DNA from: Streptomyces sulphureus DSM 40104
Lineage (GTDB): Bacteria > Actinomycetota > Actinomycetes > Streptomycetales > Streptomycetaceae
DNA: 64,000 nucleotides
Direction of reading: 5' to 3'
Assembly: GCF_000381025.1 (NCBI RefSeq)
Contig: NZ_KB905817.1
Location: forward strand, 124,001-188,000
The translations under genes and the position numbers were made by a program. Under the pieces are notes generated by a model. The model did no database searches, was not told the DNA's origin, and was given only the letters and a program-made list of their open reading frames with translations. Below, piece after piece: positions 25,818 to 33,757 of this stretch. The number at the start of each line of letters is the position of its first letter. Within the stretch, counting starts at the first letter, position 1.

Positions 25818-27080
25818 ATGCCCGCAGATCTCGCCGTACTCGGACTCGCCCGATCGGGTCTCCCACTCGCGCTCGCTGCGACCGCCGCCGGTGTCGGCAC
25901 CCTCGGCTACGACCCGGACGAGGCCACCGTCGCCGAGGTCACCGCAGGACGCCCGCCCGCCGGCGCCCCGCTCACCGCAGCCGAACTCCGCCGGATGCTC
26001 TCCCGCGGCTTCCGCGCCAGCGCCGACCCCGCCGTCCTCGCCCGCGCCCGCACCGCGGTCCTCTGCACCCCGACGCCGCTCGCCACCGACCGCTCCCTCG
26101 ACCTGACGACGCTGCACACCGCCGCCCGCACCCTCGCCTCCCGACTGAGACCGCGCACCACCGTCATCGTCGAATCGACGCTCCACCCCGGCGGCACCGA
26201 ACGCGACGTACGCCCCCTCCTGGAGGAGGGCTCGGGCCTGCGCGCCGGACGCGACTTCCACCTGGCGTACGCCCCCACCCGCCTCGACCCCGGCAACCGC
26301 ACCTGGGGGTACGCCAACACCCCGCGCGTCATCGGCGGACTCACCCCCGCGTGCACCGAGGCCGCCGCCGCCTTCTACTCCCGGCTGACGGAGAAGGTCG
26401 TACGCGCCCGCGGGCTGCGCGAAGCCGAGGCGGCGAAGCTGCTGGAGACCAACTACCGGCAGGTCAACATCGCGTTCATGAACGAGATGGCCGTCTTCTG
26501 CCACGACCTCGGCATCGACCTGTGGGACACCATCCGCTGCGCCGAGACCAAACCCTTCGGCTACCAGGCGTTCCGCCCGGGTCCCGGCGTCGGCGGACAC
26601 GGCCACGCCCTCGACCCCGACTGCCTCGACCACCGCACCCGCACGCCCGGGTACCCGCTGCGCATGGTCGGCCTCGCGCAGGAGGTCAACGCGCGCATGC
26701 CGCGGTACGTCGCACAGCGCGCCGCCGCGCTCCTCAACGAGTACGGCAAGTCCGCCAGGGGCGCACGCATCCTCCTGCTCGGCGTCACCTACAAGCCCGA
26801 CCTCCCCGACCGGCAGGGCGCCCCCGCCGACGAGGTGGCGGCCCGACTCCGCGAGCTCGGCGCCGAGTTGGCCTTCCACGACCCGTACGTCCCGCACTGG
26901 AGCCCGCAGGGACTCCGCGTCCGACGGGCCGAGGCGCTCTACGAGGCCGCCGCCGACGCCGACCTCACCCTCCTCCTCCAGCACCACCGCACGTACGACC
27001 TCCAGGGCCTCGCAGCCAAGGCACAGCTCTTCCTCGACACCCGCGGCGCGAGCCCGACAGGCGCCGCCCACCGCCTCTGA
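25818..27080 (+). CDS. UDP-glucose/ManNAc dehydrogenase-family protein lacking the catalytic cysteine
   Basis: A protein of 420 residues with all three nucleotide-sugar dehydrogenase domains. The NAD-binding N-terminus (LAVLGLARSGLPLALAATAAG, then LCTPTPLATD), the central domain (EAAKLLETNYRQVNIAFMNEMAVFC) and the C-terminal UDP-sugar-binding domain (ILLLGVTYKPDLPDRQG) are clear. The active site is not normal: the family's GPGVGGHC-x-P-x-DP is here GPGVGGHGHALDP, with Gly where the thioester-forming Cys should be. A complete four-electron oxidation of a UDP-sugar is therefore unlikely by the usual mechanism. Start ATG 25818 follows GGGGAAGGAAG. No other sugar genes are adjacent. Confidence 0.85.
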   Translation: MPADLAVLGLARSGLPLALAATAAGVGTLGYDPDEATVAEVTAGRPPAGAPLTAAELRRMLSRGFRASADPAVLARARTAVLCTPTPLATDRSLDLTTLHTAARTLASRLRPRTTVIVESTLHPGGTERDVRPLLEEGSGLRAGRDFHLAYAPTRLDPGNRTWGYANTPRVIGGLTPACTEAAAAFYSRLTEKVVRARGLREAEAAKLLETNYRQVNIAFMNEMAVFCHDLGIDLWDTIRCAETKPFGYQAFRPGPGVGGHGHALDPDCLDHRTRTPGYPLRMVGLAQEVNARMPRYVAQRAAALLNEYGKSARGARILLLGVTYKPDLPDRQGAPADEVAARLRELGAELAFHDPYVPHWSPQGLRVRRAEALYEAAADADLTLLLQHHRTYDLQGLAAKAQLFLDTRGASPTGAAHRL

Positions 27081-27097
27081 GCCGCACCGCACGACAG

Positions 27098-27129
27098 AGC
27101 GCCCGCACGCCGACAGGCGTACGGGCGCT
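27098..27129. terminator. Bidirectional terminator
   Basis: 14-bp arms with one mismatch (27098-27111 and 27116-27129) between two convergent genes. Confidence 0.7.
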
Positions 27130-27143
27130 GTATGTGTGCGGTG

Positions 27144-28259
27144 TCAGCGCGAGCGCGCGATGGTGACCTCCACGCGCTGGAACTCCTTCAGCTCCGAGTA
27201 CCCGGTGGTGGCCATCGCGCGGCGGAGCGCGCCGAAGAAGTTCATCGAGCCGTCCGGCGTGTGCGACGGGCCGAGGAGGACCTCCTCCAGCGTTCCGACG
27301 ACGCCGAGGTCGACGCGGCGGCCGCGCGGCAGCTCCTCGTGGACCGCCTCCATGCCCCAGTGGTGGCCGTGTCCCGGCGCATCGCTCGCCCGCGCCAGCG
27401 GGGAGCCCATCATCACCGCGTCGGCGCCGCAGGCGACGGCCTTGGGCAGGTCCCCGCTCCAGCCGACGCCGCCGTCCGCGATCACGTGGACGTACCGGCC
27501 GCCCGACTCGTCGAGGTAGTCCCGCCGCGCCGCGGCGACGTCGGCGACCGCCGTCGCCATGGGCACCTGGATGCCGAGGACGTTCCGCGTGGTGTGCGCG
27601 GCGCCGCCGCCGAAGCCCACGAGCACACCTGCGGCGCCGGTACGCATCAGGTGGAGGGCCGCGGTGTAGGTGGCGCAGCCGCCGACGATCACGGGGACGT
27701 CGAGCTCGTAGATGAACTGCTTGAGGTTGAGCGGCTCGGCCGCACCGGAGACGTGCTCCGCCGAGACGGTGGTGCCGCGGATCACGAAGAGGTCCACGCC
27801 GGCGTCGACGACCGCCTTGGAGAACTCGGCGGTCCGCTGCGGCGAGAGCGCCGCAGCCGTCACGACGCCCGAGTCGCGCACCTCCTTGATGCGCCGGCCG
27901 ATCAGCTCTTCCTTGATCGGCTCCGAGTAGAGCTCCTGGAGCCTGGTCTGCGCGGCCGACTCGTCGAGCTCGGCGATCTCCTCCAGCAGCGGCTCCGGGT
28001 TCTCGTACCGCGTCCAGAGGCCCTCCAGGTTGAGGACGCCGACGCCGCCGAGCTCACCGATGCGGATCGCGGTGCGCGGAGAGACGACCGAGTCCATCGG
28101 GGCCGCGAGGAAGGGCAGTTCGAAGCGGTAGGCGTCGATCTGCCACGCGATGGAGACCTCTTTCGGGTCGCGGGTACGCCTGCTGGGCACCACGGCGATG
28201 TCGTCGAAGGCGTAAGCCCGCCGCCCGCGCTTGCCGCGCCCGATCTCGATCTCAGTCAC
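27144..28259 (-). CDS. guaB3: GuaB3-family IMP dehydrogenase-related protein, catalytic Cys replaced by His
   Basis: A protein of 371 residues with the IMPDH/GMP reductase TIM barrel but no CBS domains. FLAAPMDSVVSPRTAIRIGELGGVGVLN and YVHVIADGGVGWSGDLPKAVACGADAVMMGSPLA are characteristic of GuaB3. In true IMPDH the catalytic loop is GxGSICTTR. Here it reads GGGAAHTTRNVLGI, so His sits at the nucleophile position. GuaB3 of cyanobacteria has been described as a GMP reductase, but that activity also uses the Cys, so the role here is open. Start is a GTG at 28259 with AGAAGGG upstream. A strong terminator separates it from guaB. Confidence 0.88.
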   Translation of the reverse strand: MTEIEIGRGKRGRRAYAFDDIAVVPSRRTRDPKEVSIAWQIDAYRFELPFLAAPMDSVVSPRTAIRIGELGGVGVLNLEGLWTRYENPEPLLEEIAELDESAAQTRLQELYSEPIKEELIGRRIKEVRDSGVVTAAALSPQRTAEFSKAVVDAGVDLFVIRGTTVSAEHVSGAAEPLNLKQFIYELDVPVIVGGCATYTAALHLMRTGAAGVLVGFGGGAAHTTRNVLGIQVPMATAVADVAAARRDYLDESGGRYVHVIADGGVGWSGDLPKAVACGADAVMMGSPLARASDAPGHGHHWGMEAVHEELPRGRRVDLGVVGTLEEVLLGPSHTPDGSMNFFGALRRAMATTGYSELKEFQRVEVTIARSR

Positions 28260-28304
28260 GTGTGAGGCCCTTCTCTACGGTTACCGGGCCAGTATCCCCG
28301 ACGC

Positions 28305-28341
28305 CCGCGCGCGGCGGCGCGGCCCCCACCGCCGCGCGCGG
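28305..28341 (-). terminator. guaB terminator
   Basis: A perfect 13-bp inverted repeat (28305-28317 and 28329-28341) directly after the guaB stop and before guaB3, so the two are probably separate transcription units. Confidence 0.75.
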
Positions 28342-28349
28342 AAGACGCG

Positions 28350-29855
28350 TCAGCGGCGGTTGTAGTTGGGGGCCTCGGTCGTCATCTGGATGTCGTGCGG
28401 GTGGCTCTCCTTGAGCCCTGCCGCGGTGATGCGGACGAACTTCCCCCGCTCCTTCATCTCCGGGACGGTCCGCCCGCCGACGTAGAACATCGACTGCTTC
28501 AGCCCGCCGGCGAGCTGGTGCACGACGGCACCCAGCGGACCGCGGTAGGGAACCTGGCCCTCGATGCCCTCGGGGATGAGCTTGTCGTCGCCCGAGACCT
28601 GCTCCTGGAAGTAGCGGTCCTTGGAGTACGAACGCTGCCCGCCGCGCGTCTGCATCGCGCCGAGGGAGCCCATGCCGCGGTAGGACTTGAACTGCTTCCC
28701 GTTGATGAAGAGCAGCTCACCGGGCGACTCCTCGCAGCCGGCGAGCAGGCTGCCGAGCATCACGGTGTCCGCCCCCGCGACGATCGCCTTGGCGATGTCG
28801 CCGCTGTACTGGAGCCCGCCGTCCCCGATCACCGGGACGCCCGCGGACCTCGCCGCCTCCGCGGCCTCGTAGATCGCGGTGACCTGCGGTACGCCGACGC
28901 CGGCCACGACGCGCGTGGTGCAGATCGAGCCCGGCCCCACGCCCACCTTGATGCCGTCGGCACCCGCGTCGACGAGCGCCTTGGCGCCCTCCCTCGTCGC
29001 GATGTTGCCGCCGACGACGTCCACACCGGGGGCGTTGGACTTGACCTTGGCGACCATCTCCGCGACGAGCCGCGAGTGGCCGTGCGCCGTGTCGACGACG
29101 ACGAAGTCGGCACCGGCCTCGACGAGCGCCTGCGCCCGCTCGAACGAGTCCCCCGCGACGCCGACCGCGGCGCCGACGAGCAGCCGGCCCTCGGAGTCCT
29201 TCGCCGCGTTCGGGTACTGCTCCGCCTTGACGAAGTCCTTCACGGTGATGAGGCCCTTGAGCACACCCGAGCCGTCGACGAGCGGAAGCTTCTCGATCTT
29301 GTGCCGACGCAGCAGCTCCATCGCCTCGTCCCGCGAGGTCCCCACCTCGGCGGTGACGAGCGGCATCGGCGTCATGACGTCGCGCACCTGGCGGCTGCGG
29401 TCGAGCTCGAAGGCCATGTCCCGGTTGGTGACGATGCCGAGGAGCCGCCCCGCGTCGTCGGCGACGGGGACGCCGCTGATCCGGAACCGGCCGCAGAGCT
29501 CGTCCGCCTCGGAGAGCGTCGCCTCGGGACGGATCGTGATCGGATCGGCGACCATCCCGGACTCCGAGCGCTTGACCCGGTCGACCTGGGCGGCCTGGTC
29601 CGCTATCGCGAGGTTCCGGTGGAGCACGCCCACGCCGCCCTGCCGCGCCATGGCGATCGCCATCCGCGCCTCGGTCACCTTGTCCATCGCCGCGGAGAGC
29701 AGCGGCACGTTGACCTTCACGTTGCGCGAGACATGCGAGGCGGTGTCGATGTCCTCAGGGGCCATATCGGACTCGCCCGGCAATAGCAGGACGTCGTCGT
29801 ATGTCAGCCCCAGAGTGGCGAATTTGGCGGGCACTCCGTCGACGTACTCTGTCAT
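28350..29855 (-). CDS. guaB: IMP dehydrogenase
   Basis: A protein of 501 residues that oxidises IMP to XMP with NAD+, the committed step to guanine nucleotides. It has the barrel N-terminus LTYDDVLLLPGESD, then a pair of CBS domains (about 95-210). The catalytic loop is GPGSICTTRVVAGVGVPQ with the nucleophilic Cys intact. The flap has YRGMGSLGAM and the moving segment has PEGIEGQVPYRG. It ends in the expected IRITAAGLKESHPHDI region. Start ATG 29855 with AAAGG upstream. It lies 85 bases downstream of the shbA homologue on the same strand. Confidence 0.97.
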   Translation of the reverse strand: MTEYVDGVPAKFATLGLTYDDVLLLPGESDMAPEDIDTASHVSRNVKVNVPLLSAAMDKVTEARMAIAMARQGGVGVLHRNLAIADQAAQVDRVKRSESGMVADPITIRPEATLSEADELCGRFRISGVPVADDAGRLLGIVTNRDMAFELDRSRQVRDVMTPMPLVTAEVGTSRDEAMELLRRHKIEKLPLVDGSGVLKGLITVKDFVKAEQYPNAAKDSEGRLLVGAAVGVAGDSFERAQALVEAGADFVVVDTAHGHSRLVAEMVAKVKSNAPGVDVVGGNIATREGAKALVDAGADGIKVGVGPGSICTTRVVAGVGVPQVTAIYEAAEAARSAGVPVIGDGGLQYSGDIAKAIVAGADTVMLGSLLAGCEESPGELLFINGKQFKSYRGMGSLGAMQTRGGQRSYSKDRYFQEQVSGDDKLIPEGIEGQVPYRGPLGAVVHQLAGGLKQSMFYVGGRTVPEMKERGKFVRITAAGLKESHPHDIQMTTEAPNYNRR

Positions 29856-29940
29856 GACACCTTTCCCATGCTTGCCCCGGCGAGGAAATCCATGCTAACG
29901 GCCACGGGAGAGTGCACCGCCCCTCCCCGACGTCCGCCGG

Positions 29941-30546
29941 CTACTGCTCGGCGAGCTCCCGAAGCCTGCTCAGCGCTCTGTGCTGGGCAACGCGCACGGC
30001 GCCCGGTGACATTCCCAGCATCTGCCCCGTCTCCTCGGCCGTGAGGCCGACGGCGACGCGCAGCAGCACCAGTTCCCTCTGGTGCTCCGGCAGGTTGGCG
30101 AGGAGCCTCTTCGCCCACTCCGCCTCGCTGCTGAGCAGCGCCCGCTCCTCCGGGCCGAGGGAGTCGTCCGGCCGCTCCGGCATCTCGTCCGAGGGAACTG
30201 CCGTGGACCCGGGACCGCGCATCGCGGCCCGCTGAAGGTCGGCGACCTTGTGCTGCGCGATGGCGACGACGAACGCCTCGAAGGGCTTTCCCGTGTCCCG
30301 GTACCGCGGCAGCGCGAGGAGCACGGCGATGCAGACCTCCTGCGCGAGGTCGTCGACCAAGTGCCGTGCGTCGCCCGGGAGTCGGGTGAGACGCGTGCGG
30401 CAGTACCGCAGCGCCAGCGGGTGCACCCGCGCGAGCAGGTCGTGGATCGCCTGCTGCTCGCCTTCGACAGCGCGGCGCACGAGGGCACCGGCGTCCGCAG
30501 GCCCCGAGGCGGCCGACTGGGCCCCCACGCTCTCGTCGTCGCGCAT
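29941..30546 (-). CDS. shbA: ECF-like sigma factor ShbA
   Basis: A protein of 201 residues with sigma region 2 (ALRYCRTRLTRLPGDARHLVDDLAQEVCIAVLLALPRYRDTGKPFEAFVVAIAQHKVADL) and region 4 (LLANLPEHQRELVLLRVAVGLTAEETGQMLGMSPGAVRVAQHRALSRLREL). Its position between guaB and bldM, and the sequence, match ShbA. In S. griseus ShbA drives transcription of hrdB, the gene for the principal sigma factor, so this would be a top-level growth regulator. The start is uncertain: the ATG at 30546 gives MRDDESVGAQSAAS, an in-frame GTG lies 15 bases upstream, and the frame stays open to 30849. Confidence 0.85.
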   Translation of the reverse strand: MRDDESVGAQSAASGPADAGALVRRAVEGEQQAIHDLLARVHPLALRYCRTRLTRLPGDARHLVDDLAQEVCIAVLLALPRYRDTGKPFEAFVVAIAQHKVADLQRAAMRGPGSTAVPSDEMPERPDDSLGPEERALLSSEAEWAKRLLANLPEHQRELVLLRVAVGLTAEETGQMLGMSPGAVRVAQHRALSRLRELAEQ

Positions 30547-30849
30547 CGGTCCATGGTGCACCGAAGCCGCGCGATCCGTCCCCCGGCCCCGGGAGGCGGC
30601 ACCCTCCCCCCGCCGCGGCGAGACCACGCCCGCACGGCCCTCGGCCTGCAACTCGGCGGTCTGATCAGGGGCGTTCACCCGCATCTCGCACGCCCTCCCC
30701 TCACGCCCGGTCGGCCCGTCCCCGAGGAACTCCATACTCCAAGGATGCGGCACACGCCCGTTAACCGCGCCGGCCCTGCCGCCCCGCCTCCCCGAAGGAG
30801 GCGCGGGCGGCGACGGGAGAGCGGTGCTCCGGGTGGCCGGCGCCGGCAC
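30547..30849. other. Spacer between bldM and shbA
   Basis: About 300 bases containing the shbA upstream region. The shbA frame stays open through it, but the translation is Arg/Gly/Pro-rich without domain content. No hairpin terminator for bldM was identified. Confidence 0.4.
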
Positions 30850-31461
30850 TCAGCGGACGAGCCCCCAGCGGAAGCCGAGCGCGACCGCGTGCGCGCGGTC
30901 CGAGGCGCCGAGTTTCTTGAAGAGCCTGCGTGCGTGCGTCTTGACGGTGTCCTCGGAGAGGAAGAGCTCGCGCCCGATCTCGGCGTTGGAGCGCCCGTGG
31001 CTCATGCCTTCGAGGACCTGGATCTCGCGCGCCGTGAGCGTCGGGGCCGCCCCCATCTCCGCCGACCGCAACCGCCGGGGCGCCAGCCGCCAGGTCGGGT
31101 CCGCGAGGGCCTGGGTGACGGTCGCGCGCAGCTCGGCGCGAGAGGCGTCCTTGTGGAGATAGCCTCTGGCGCCCGCGGCCACGGCGAGCGCGACCCCGTC
31201 GAGATCCTCCGCCACGGTGAGCATGATGATGCGCGCCCCCGGATCGGCGGAGAGCAGCCGCCGCACGGTCTCCACGCCGCCGAGCCCCGGCATCCTCACG
31301 TCCATCAGAATCAGGTCACTGCGGTCGGCGCCCCAGCGGCGGAGGACTTCCTCGCCGTTGGCCGCCGTCGTCACGCGCTCAACTCCCGGCACGGTCGCGA
31401 CCGCGCGGCGGAGCGCCTCTCGGGCAAGCGGGGAGTCATCGCATACGAGGACGGAAGTCAT
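30850..31461 (-). CDS. bldM: Developmental response regulator BldM
   Basis: A protein of 203 residues. The receiver domain has acidic D8-D9 (VLVCDDSPLAREAL), phospho-acceptor-position D54 (LILMDVRMPGLGG) and HKDAS. A NarL/LuxR-type HTH follows (LTAREIQVLEGMSHGRSNAEIGRELFLSEDTVKTHARRLFKKLGA). Sequence and length match BldM, an orphan regulator needed for aerial hyphae and sporulation. In Streptomyces it acts as a homodimer or as a heterodimer with WhiI. The ATG at 31461 preceded by GGAGGGTGGTC is preferred to the GTG 6 bases upstream. Divergent from whiD across 364 bases. Confidence 0.95.
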   Translation of the reverse strand: MTSVLVCDDSPLAREALRRAVATVPGVERVTTAANGEEVLRRWGADRSDLILMDVRMPGLGGVETVRRLLSADPGARIIMLTVAEDLDGVALAVAAGARGYLHKDASRAELRATVTQALADPTWRLAPRRLRSAEMGAAPTLTAREIQVLEGMSHGRSNAEIGRELFLSEDTVKTHARRLFKKLGASDRAHAVALGFRWGLVR

Positions 31462-31825
31462 GACCACCCTCCGCGGCTGATGCGCATCACCTTGAGCCTC
31501 CAGGCTGCTTGTGGTTCGTCACCTGTGCGATTGACAGCCTCGGACCCACAGGTCCGAGCTGACTTCCGCCAACCGCTTCAGCCCGCTCAACGACGGTCAC
31601 CCGAAAGAGTTACGGGGTCCTACGGTCGGCTTCGACACTCTACGTGAGGGCGCGCTTACGCAGCAGCCACCTCGCAGGGCGTCGGCTTCCCGGTTCCGCG
31701 ATCACCTCGGCCAGGCGGTCCATCCGATTCGCCTGCCTTCCTTTGGTTCACGCGGATATGTGCCTAAAGTCCCGATGAGTCATATTTACGGATGAGCCTC
31801 CGACTCTCTCCAAGGGGACAAGGCA
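31462..31825. promoter_or_regulatory. Divergent bldM-whiD regulatory region
   Basis: 364 bases with no gene, between two developmental regulators transcribed apart. A 7-bp hairpin (TCGGACC 31540-31546 with GGTCCGA 31551-31557) falls in the bldM 5' leader. The whiD side is AT-rich (around 31755-31790, including CATATTTACGG). In S. coelicolor both genes have multiple developmentally timed promoters; I could not place a WhiG consensus with confidence. Confidence 0.5.
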
Positions 31826-32158
31826 ATGGCAGACTTCTCCCGGCTTCCAGGACCCAACGCCGACCTGTGGGACTGGCAGTTGCTCGCCGCCTGCCGCGGC
31901 GTCGACAGCTCGCTCTTCTTCCACCCCGAAGGAGAGCGCGGTGCCGCCCGCACCGCCCGCGAGGAGTCGGCGAAGGAGGTGTGCATGCGTTGCCCCGTCC
32001 GCTCGGAGTGCGCCGCGCACGCCCTCGCCGTCCGAGAGCCCTACGGCGTGTGGGGCGGCCTCACCGAGGACGAGCGCGAGGAGCTGCTCGGCCGGGCGCG
32101 GGGGCGGCTCGTCCCGGCGCGGCACGGCGGGGACGAGGAGGACCCACCGCCCGAGTAG
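31826..32158 (+). CDS. whiD: WhiB-like Fe-S regulator WhiD
   Basis: A protein of 110 residues with the four cluster-binding cysteines C23, C53, C56 and C62 (LLAACRG and VCMRCPVRSEC) and the WhiB motif YGVWGGLTEDER. The spacing equals that of WhiD, and the place beside bldM is as in S. coelicolor. Wbl proteins bind a 4Fe-4S cluster sensitive to oxygen and NO and interact with the principal sigma factor. WhiD is needed for late sporulation, septum placement and spore-wall maturation. Start ATG 31826, preceded by CAAGGGGACAAGG. The C-terminal tail is acidic. Confidence 0.95.
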   Translation: MADFSRLPGPNADLWDWQLLAACRGVDSSLFFHPEGERGAARTAREESAKEVCMRCPVRSECAAHALAVREPYGVWGGLTEDEREELLGRARGRLVPARHGGDEEDPPPE

Positions 32159-32200
32159 CGCCGTTCCTGCCCACGGTCGTCCGCAAGTACGCTCGTCCCC

Positions 32201-32854
32201 ATGCAGCTCCTCACCGTCAACATGGGGACCGCCGAGCGCTCCGAGCACACGGGAGCGCCCGGCAACCTGACAGGCATCGGCAAGCGGCCGGTCAGCGGTC
32301 CCGTGCGGGTCGTGGCGCCGGGGCCGCGGGGCGAGGACGGGAGCGGACTCGTCGGGGACGCGGTCTGCGACCTGCGGCACCACGGCGGTGACGAGCAGGC
32401 CGTCTACGCGTACGCACGCGAGGACCTCGACGCGTGGGAGAAGGAGCTCGGCCGCGAACTGCCGGCGGGCGCGTTCGGTGAGAACCTCACCACCCTCGGC
32501 GTGGACGTCAACTCGGCGCTGCTCGGCGAGCGTTGGCAGGTGGGGAGCGCCGTCCTGCAGGTGAGCTCGATGCGGGTGCCGTGCCGGACCTTCGCCGGGC
32601 ACCTCGGAGAGGAGCGCTGGGTGCGGCGGTTCACCGAGCGCGCGCTACCGGGGGCCTACTTCCGAGTCGTCGAGGAGGGTGCGCTCGCGGCGGGCGACAC
32701 CGTCAAGGTGACGTGGCGGCCAGGGCACTCGGTGACGGTCGGCCTCCTCTTCCGGGCGCTGACCGGCGAGCCCGAGCTGCTGCCCCGTCTCGCGGAGGCC
32801 GAGGAGTGGCTGCCCGAGGTCGGCCTGGCGAGGCTCCGGGCCCGCGTCGGGTAG
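32201..32854 (+). CDS. MOSC domain-containing protein (YiiM-like)
   Basis: A protein of 217 residues with the MOSC beta-barrel: DAVCDLRHHGGDEQAVYAYAREDLDAWEKELGRELPAGAFGENLTTLGVDVNSALLGERW and then VSSMRVPCRTFAGHL, with the conserved cysteine in PCRTF. The C-terminal helical part resembles the 3-alpha extension of YiiM. MOSC proteins handle sulfur carried on the molybdenum cofactor or reduce N-hydroxylated compounds; no redox partner is adjacent. Start ATG 32201, 42 bases after whiD, possibly on the same transcript. Confidence 0.85.
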   Translation: MQLLTVNMGTAERSEHTGAPGNLTGIGKRPVSGPVRVVAPGPRGEDGSGLVGDAVCDLRHHGGDEQAVYAYAREDLDAWEKELGRELPAGAFGENLTTLGVDVNSALLGERWQVGSAVLQVSSMRVPCRTFAGHLGEERWVRRFTERALPGAYFRVVEEGALAAGDTVKVTWRPGHSVTVGLLFRALTGEPELLPRLAEAEEWLPEVGLARLRARVG

Positions 32855-32920
32855 CGGCCGATCCGGGCGGCGGAAAGGCCCGTCGGCGGGGCGTGCGGAT
32901 GCCCGGCTAGCGTGCTCGCC

Positions 32921-33694
32921 ATGACGACTGCGCTGATCACCGGATCGACGGCGGGCATCGGTGCCGCCTTCGCGCGCCGCCTGGCGAGGGACGGACACGA
33001 CGTGGTGCTGGTGGCGAGGGACGCCGAGCGCCTCAGCGACCAGGCGGCCGAACTCCACGACCGGCACGGCGTCGAAGCCGCCACCCTCGTCGCCGACCTC
33101 GCGGAGGAGCCGGGGATCGCCGCCGTCGAGGAGCGGCTGCGGGATGCCGATCGCCCCGTCGATGTGCTCGTCAACAACGCCGGGTTCGGCAACAAGGGGC
33201 GGTACCTGGAGGTGCCGGTCTCCGACGAGTTGACGATGCTCAAGGTGCACTGCGAGGCGGTGCTGAGGCTGACGAGCGCCGCCGCCGAGACGATGCGGGG
33301 GCGCGGGCGCGGGAGCGTGGTCAACGTCTCCTCGGTGGCCGCGTTCGTGCCGCGCGGTACCTACGGCGCCTCGAAGGCGTGGGTGGTCCAGTTCACGCAG
33401 GGCGCGGCGAAGGATTTGGCGGCGTCGGGGGTGCGGCTGATGGCGCTCTGCCCGGGGTTCGTCCGGACGGAGTTCCACCGGCGTGCGGGCATGGACACGG
33501 GGAACATCCCCGGGTGGATGTGGCTCGACGCGGACAAACTCGTCGACTCCGCGCTGCGCGACCTGGAGCGCGGGAAGTCGCTCTGCATTCCGGACGCCCG
33601 GTACAAGGCGCTGCTCGGTGCCTCGCGGCTGCTGCCGCGCGGGGTGCTCGCGCGCGCGTCGTCCACCACCGGCAGGCGGTACGGGCCGCGTTGA
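32921..33694 (+). CDS. Short-chain dehydrogenase/reductase
   Basis: A protein of 257 residues of the classical SDR family. The NAD(P)-binding TALITGSTAGIGAAFARRLARDG, NNAGFGNKG, catalytic serine in VVNVSSVAAF and YGASKAW (Tyr-x3-Lys) are all present. It resembles actinobacterial 'SDR family NAD(P)-dependent oxidoreductase' of the DltE/YqjQ type. Substrate unknown. ATG 32921 is chosen over a GTG nine bases earlier. It ends before the bidirectional terminator shared with groEL. Confidence 0.85.
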   Translation: MTTALITGSTAGIGAAFARRLARDGHDVVLVARDAERLSDQAAELHDRHGVEAATLVADLAEEPGIAAVEERLRDADRPVDVLVNNAGFGNKGRYLEVPVSDELTMLKVHCEAVLRLTSAAAETMRGRGRGSVVNVSSVAAFVPRGTYGASKAWVVQFTQGAAKDLAASGVRLMALCPGFVRTEFHRRAGMDTGNIPGWMWLDADKLVDSALRDLERGKSLCIPDARYKALLGASRLLPRGVLARASSTTGRRYGPR

Positions 33695-33700
33695 CGCGGC

Positions 33701-33734
33701 GAGGCCCGGCGCCCCTTCCGGGGTGCCGGGCCTC
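33701..33734. terminator. Bidirectional terminator between SDR gene and groEL
   Basis: 15-bp arms with one mismatch (33701-33715 and 33720-33734), between the convergent SDR and groEL genes. Confidence 0.75.
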
Positions 33735-33757
33735 CACTGCGGCCGGGTGACTTCGCG

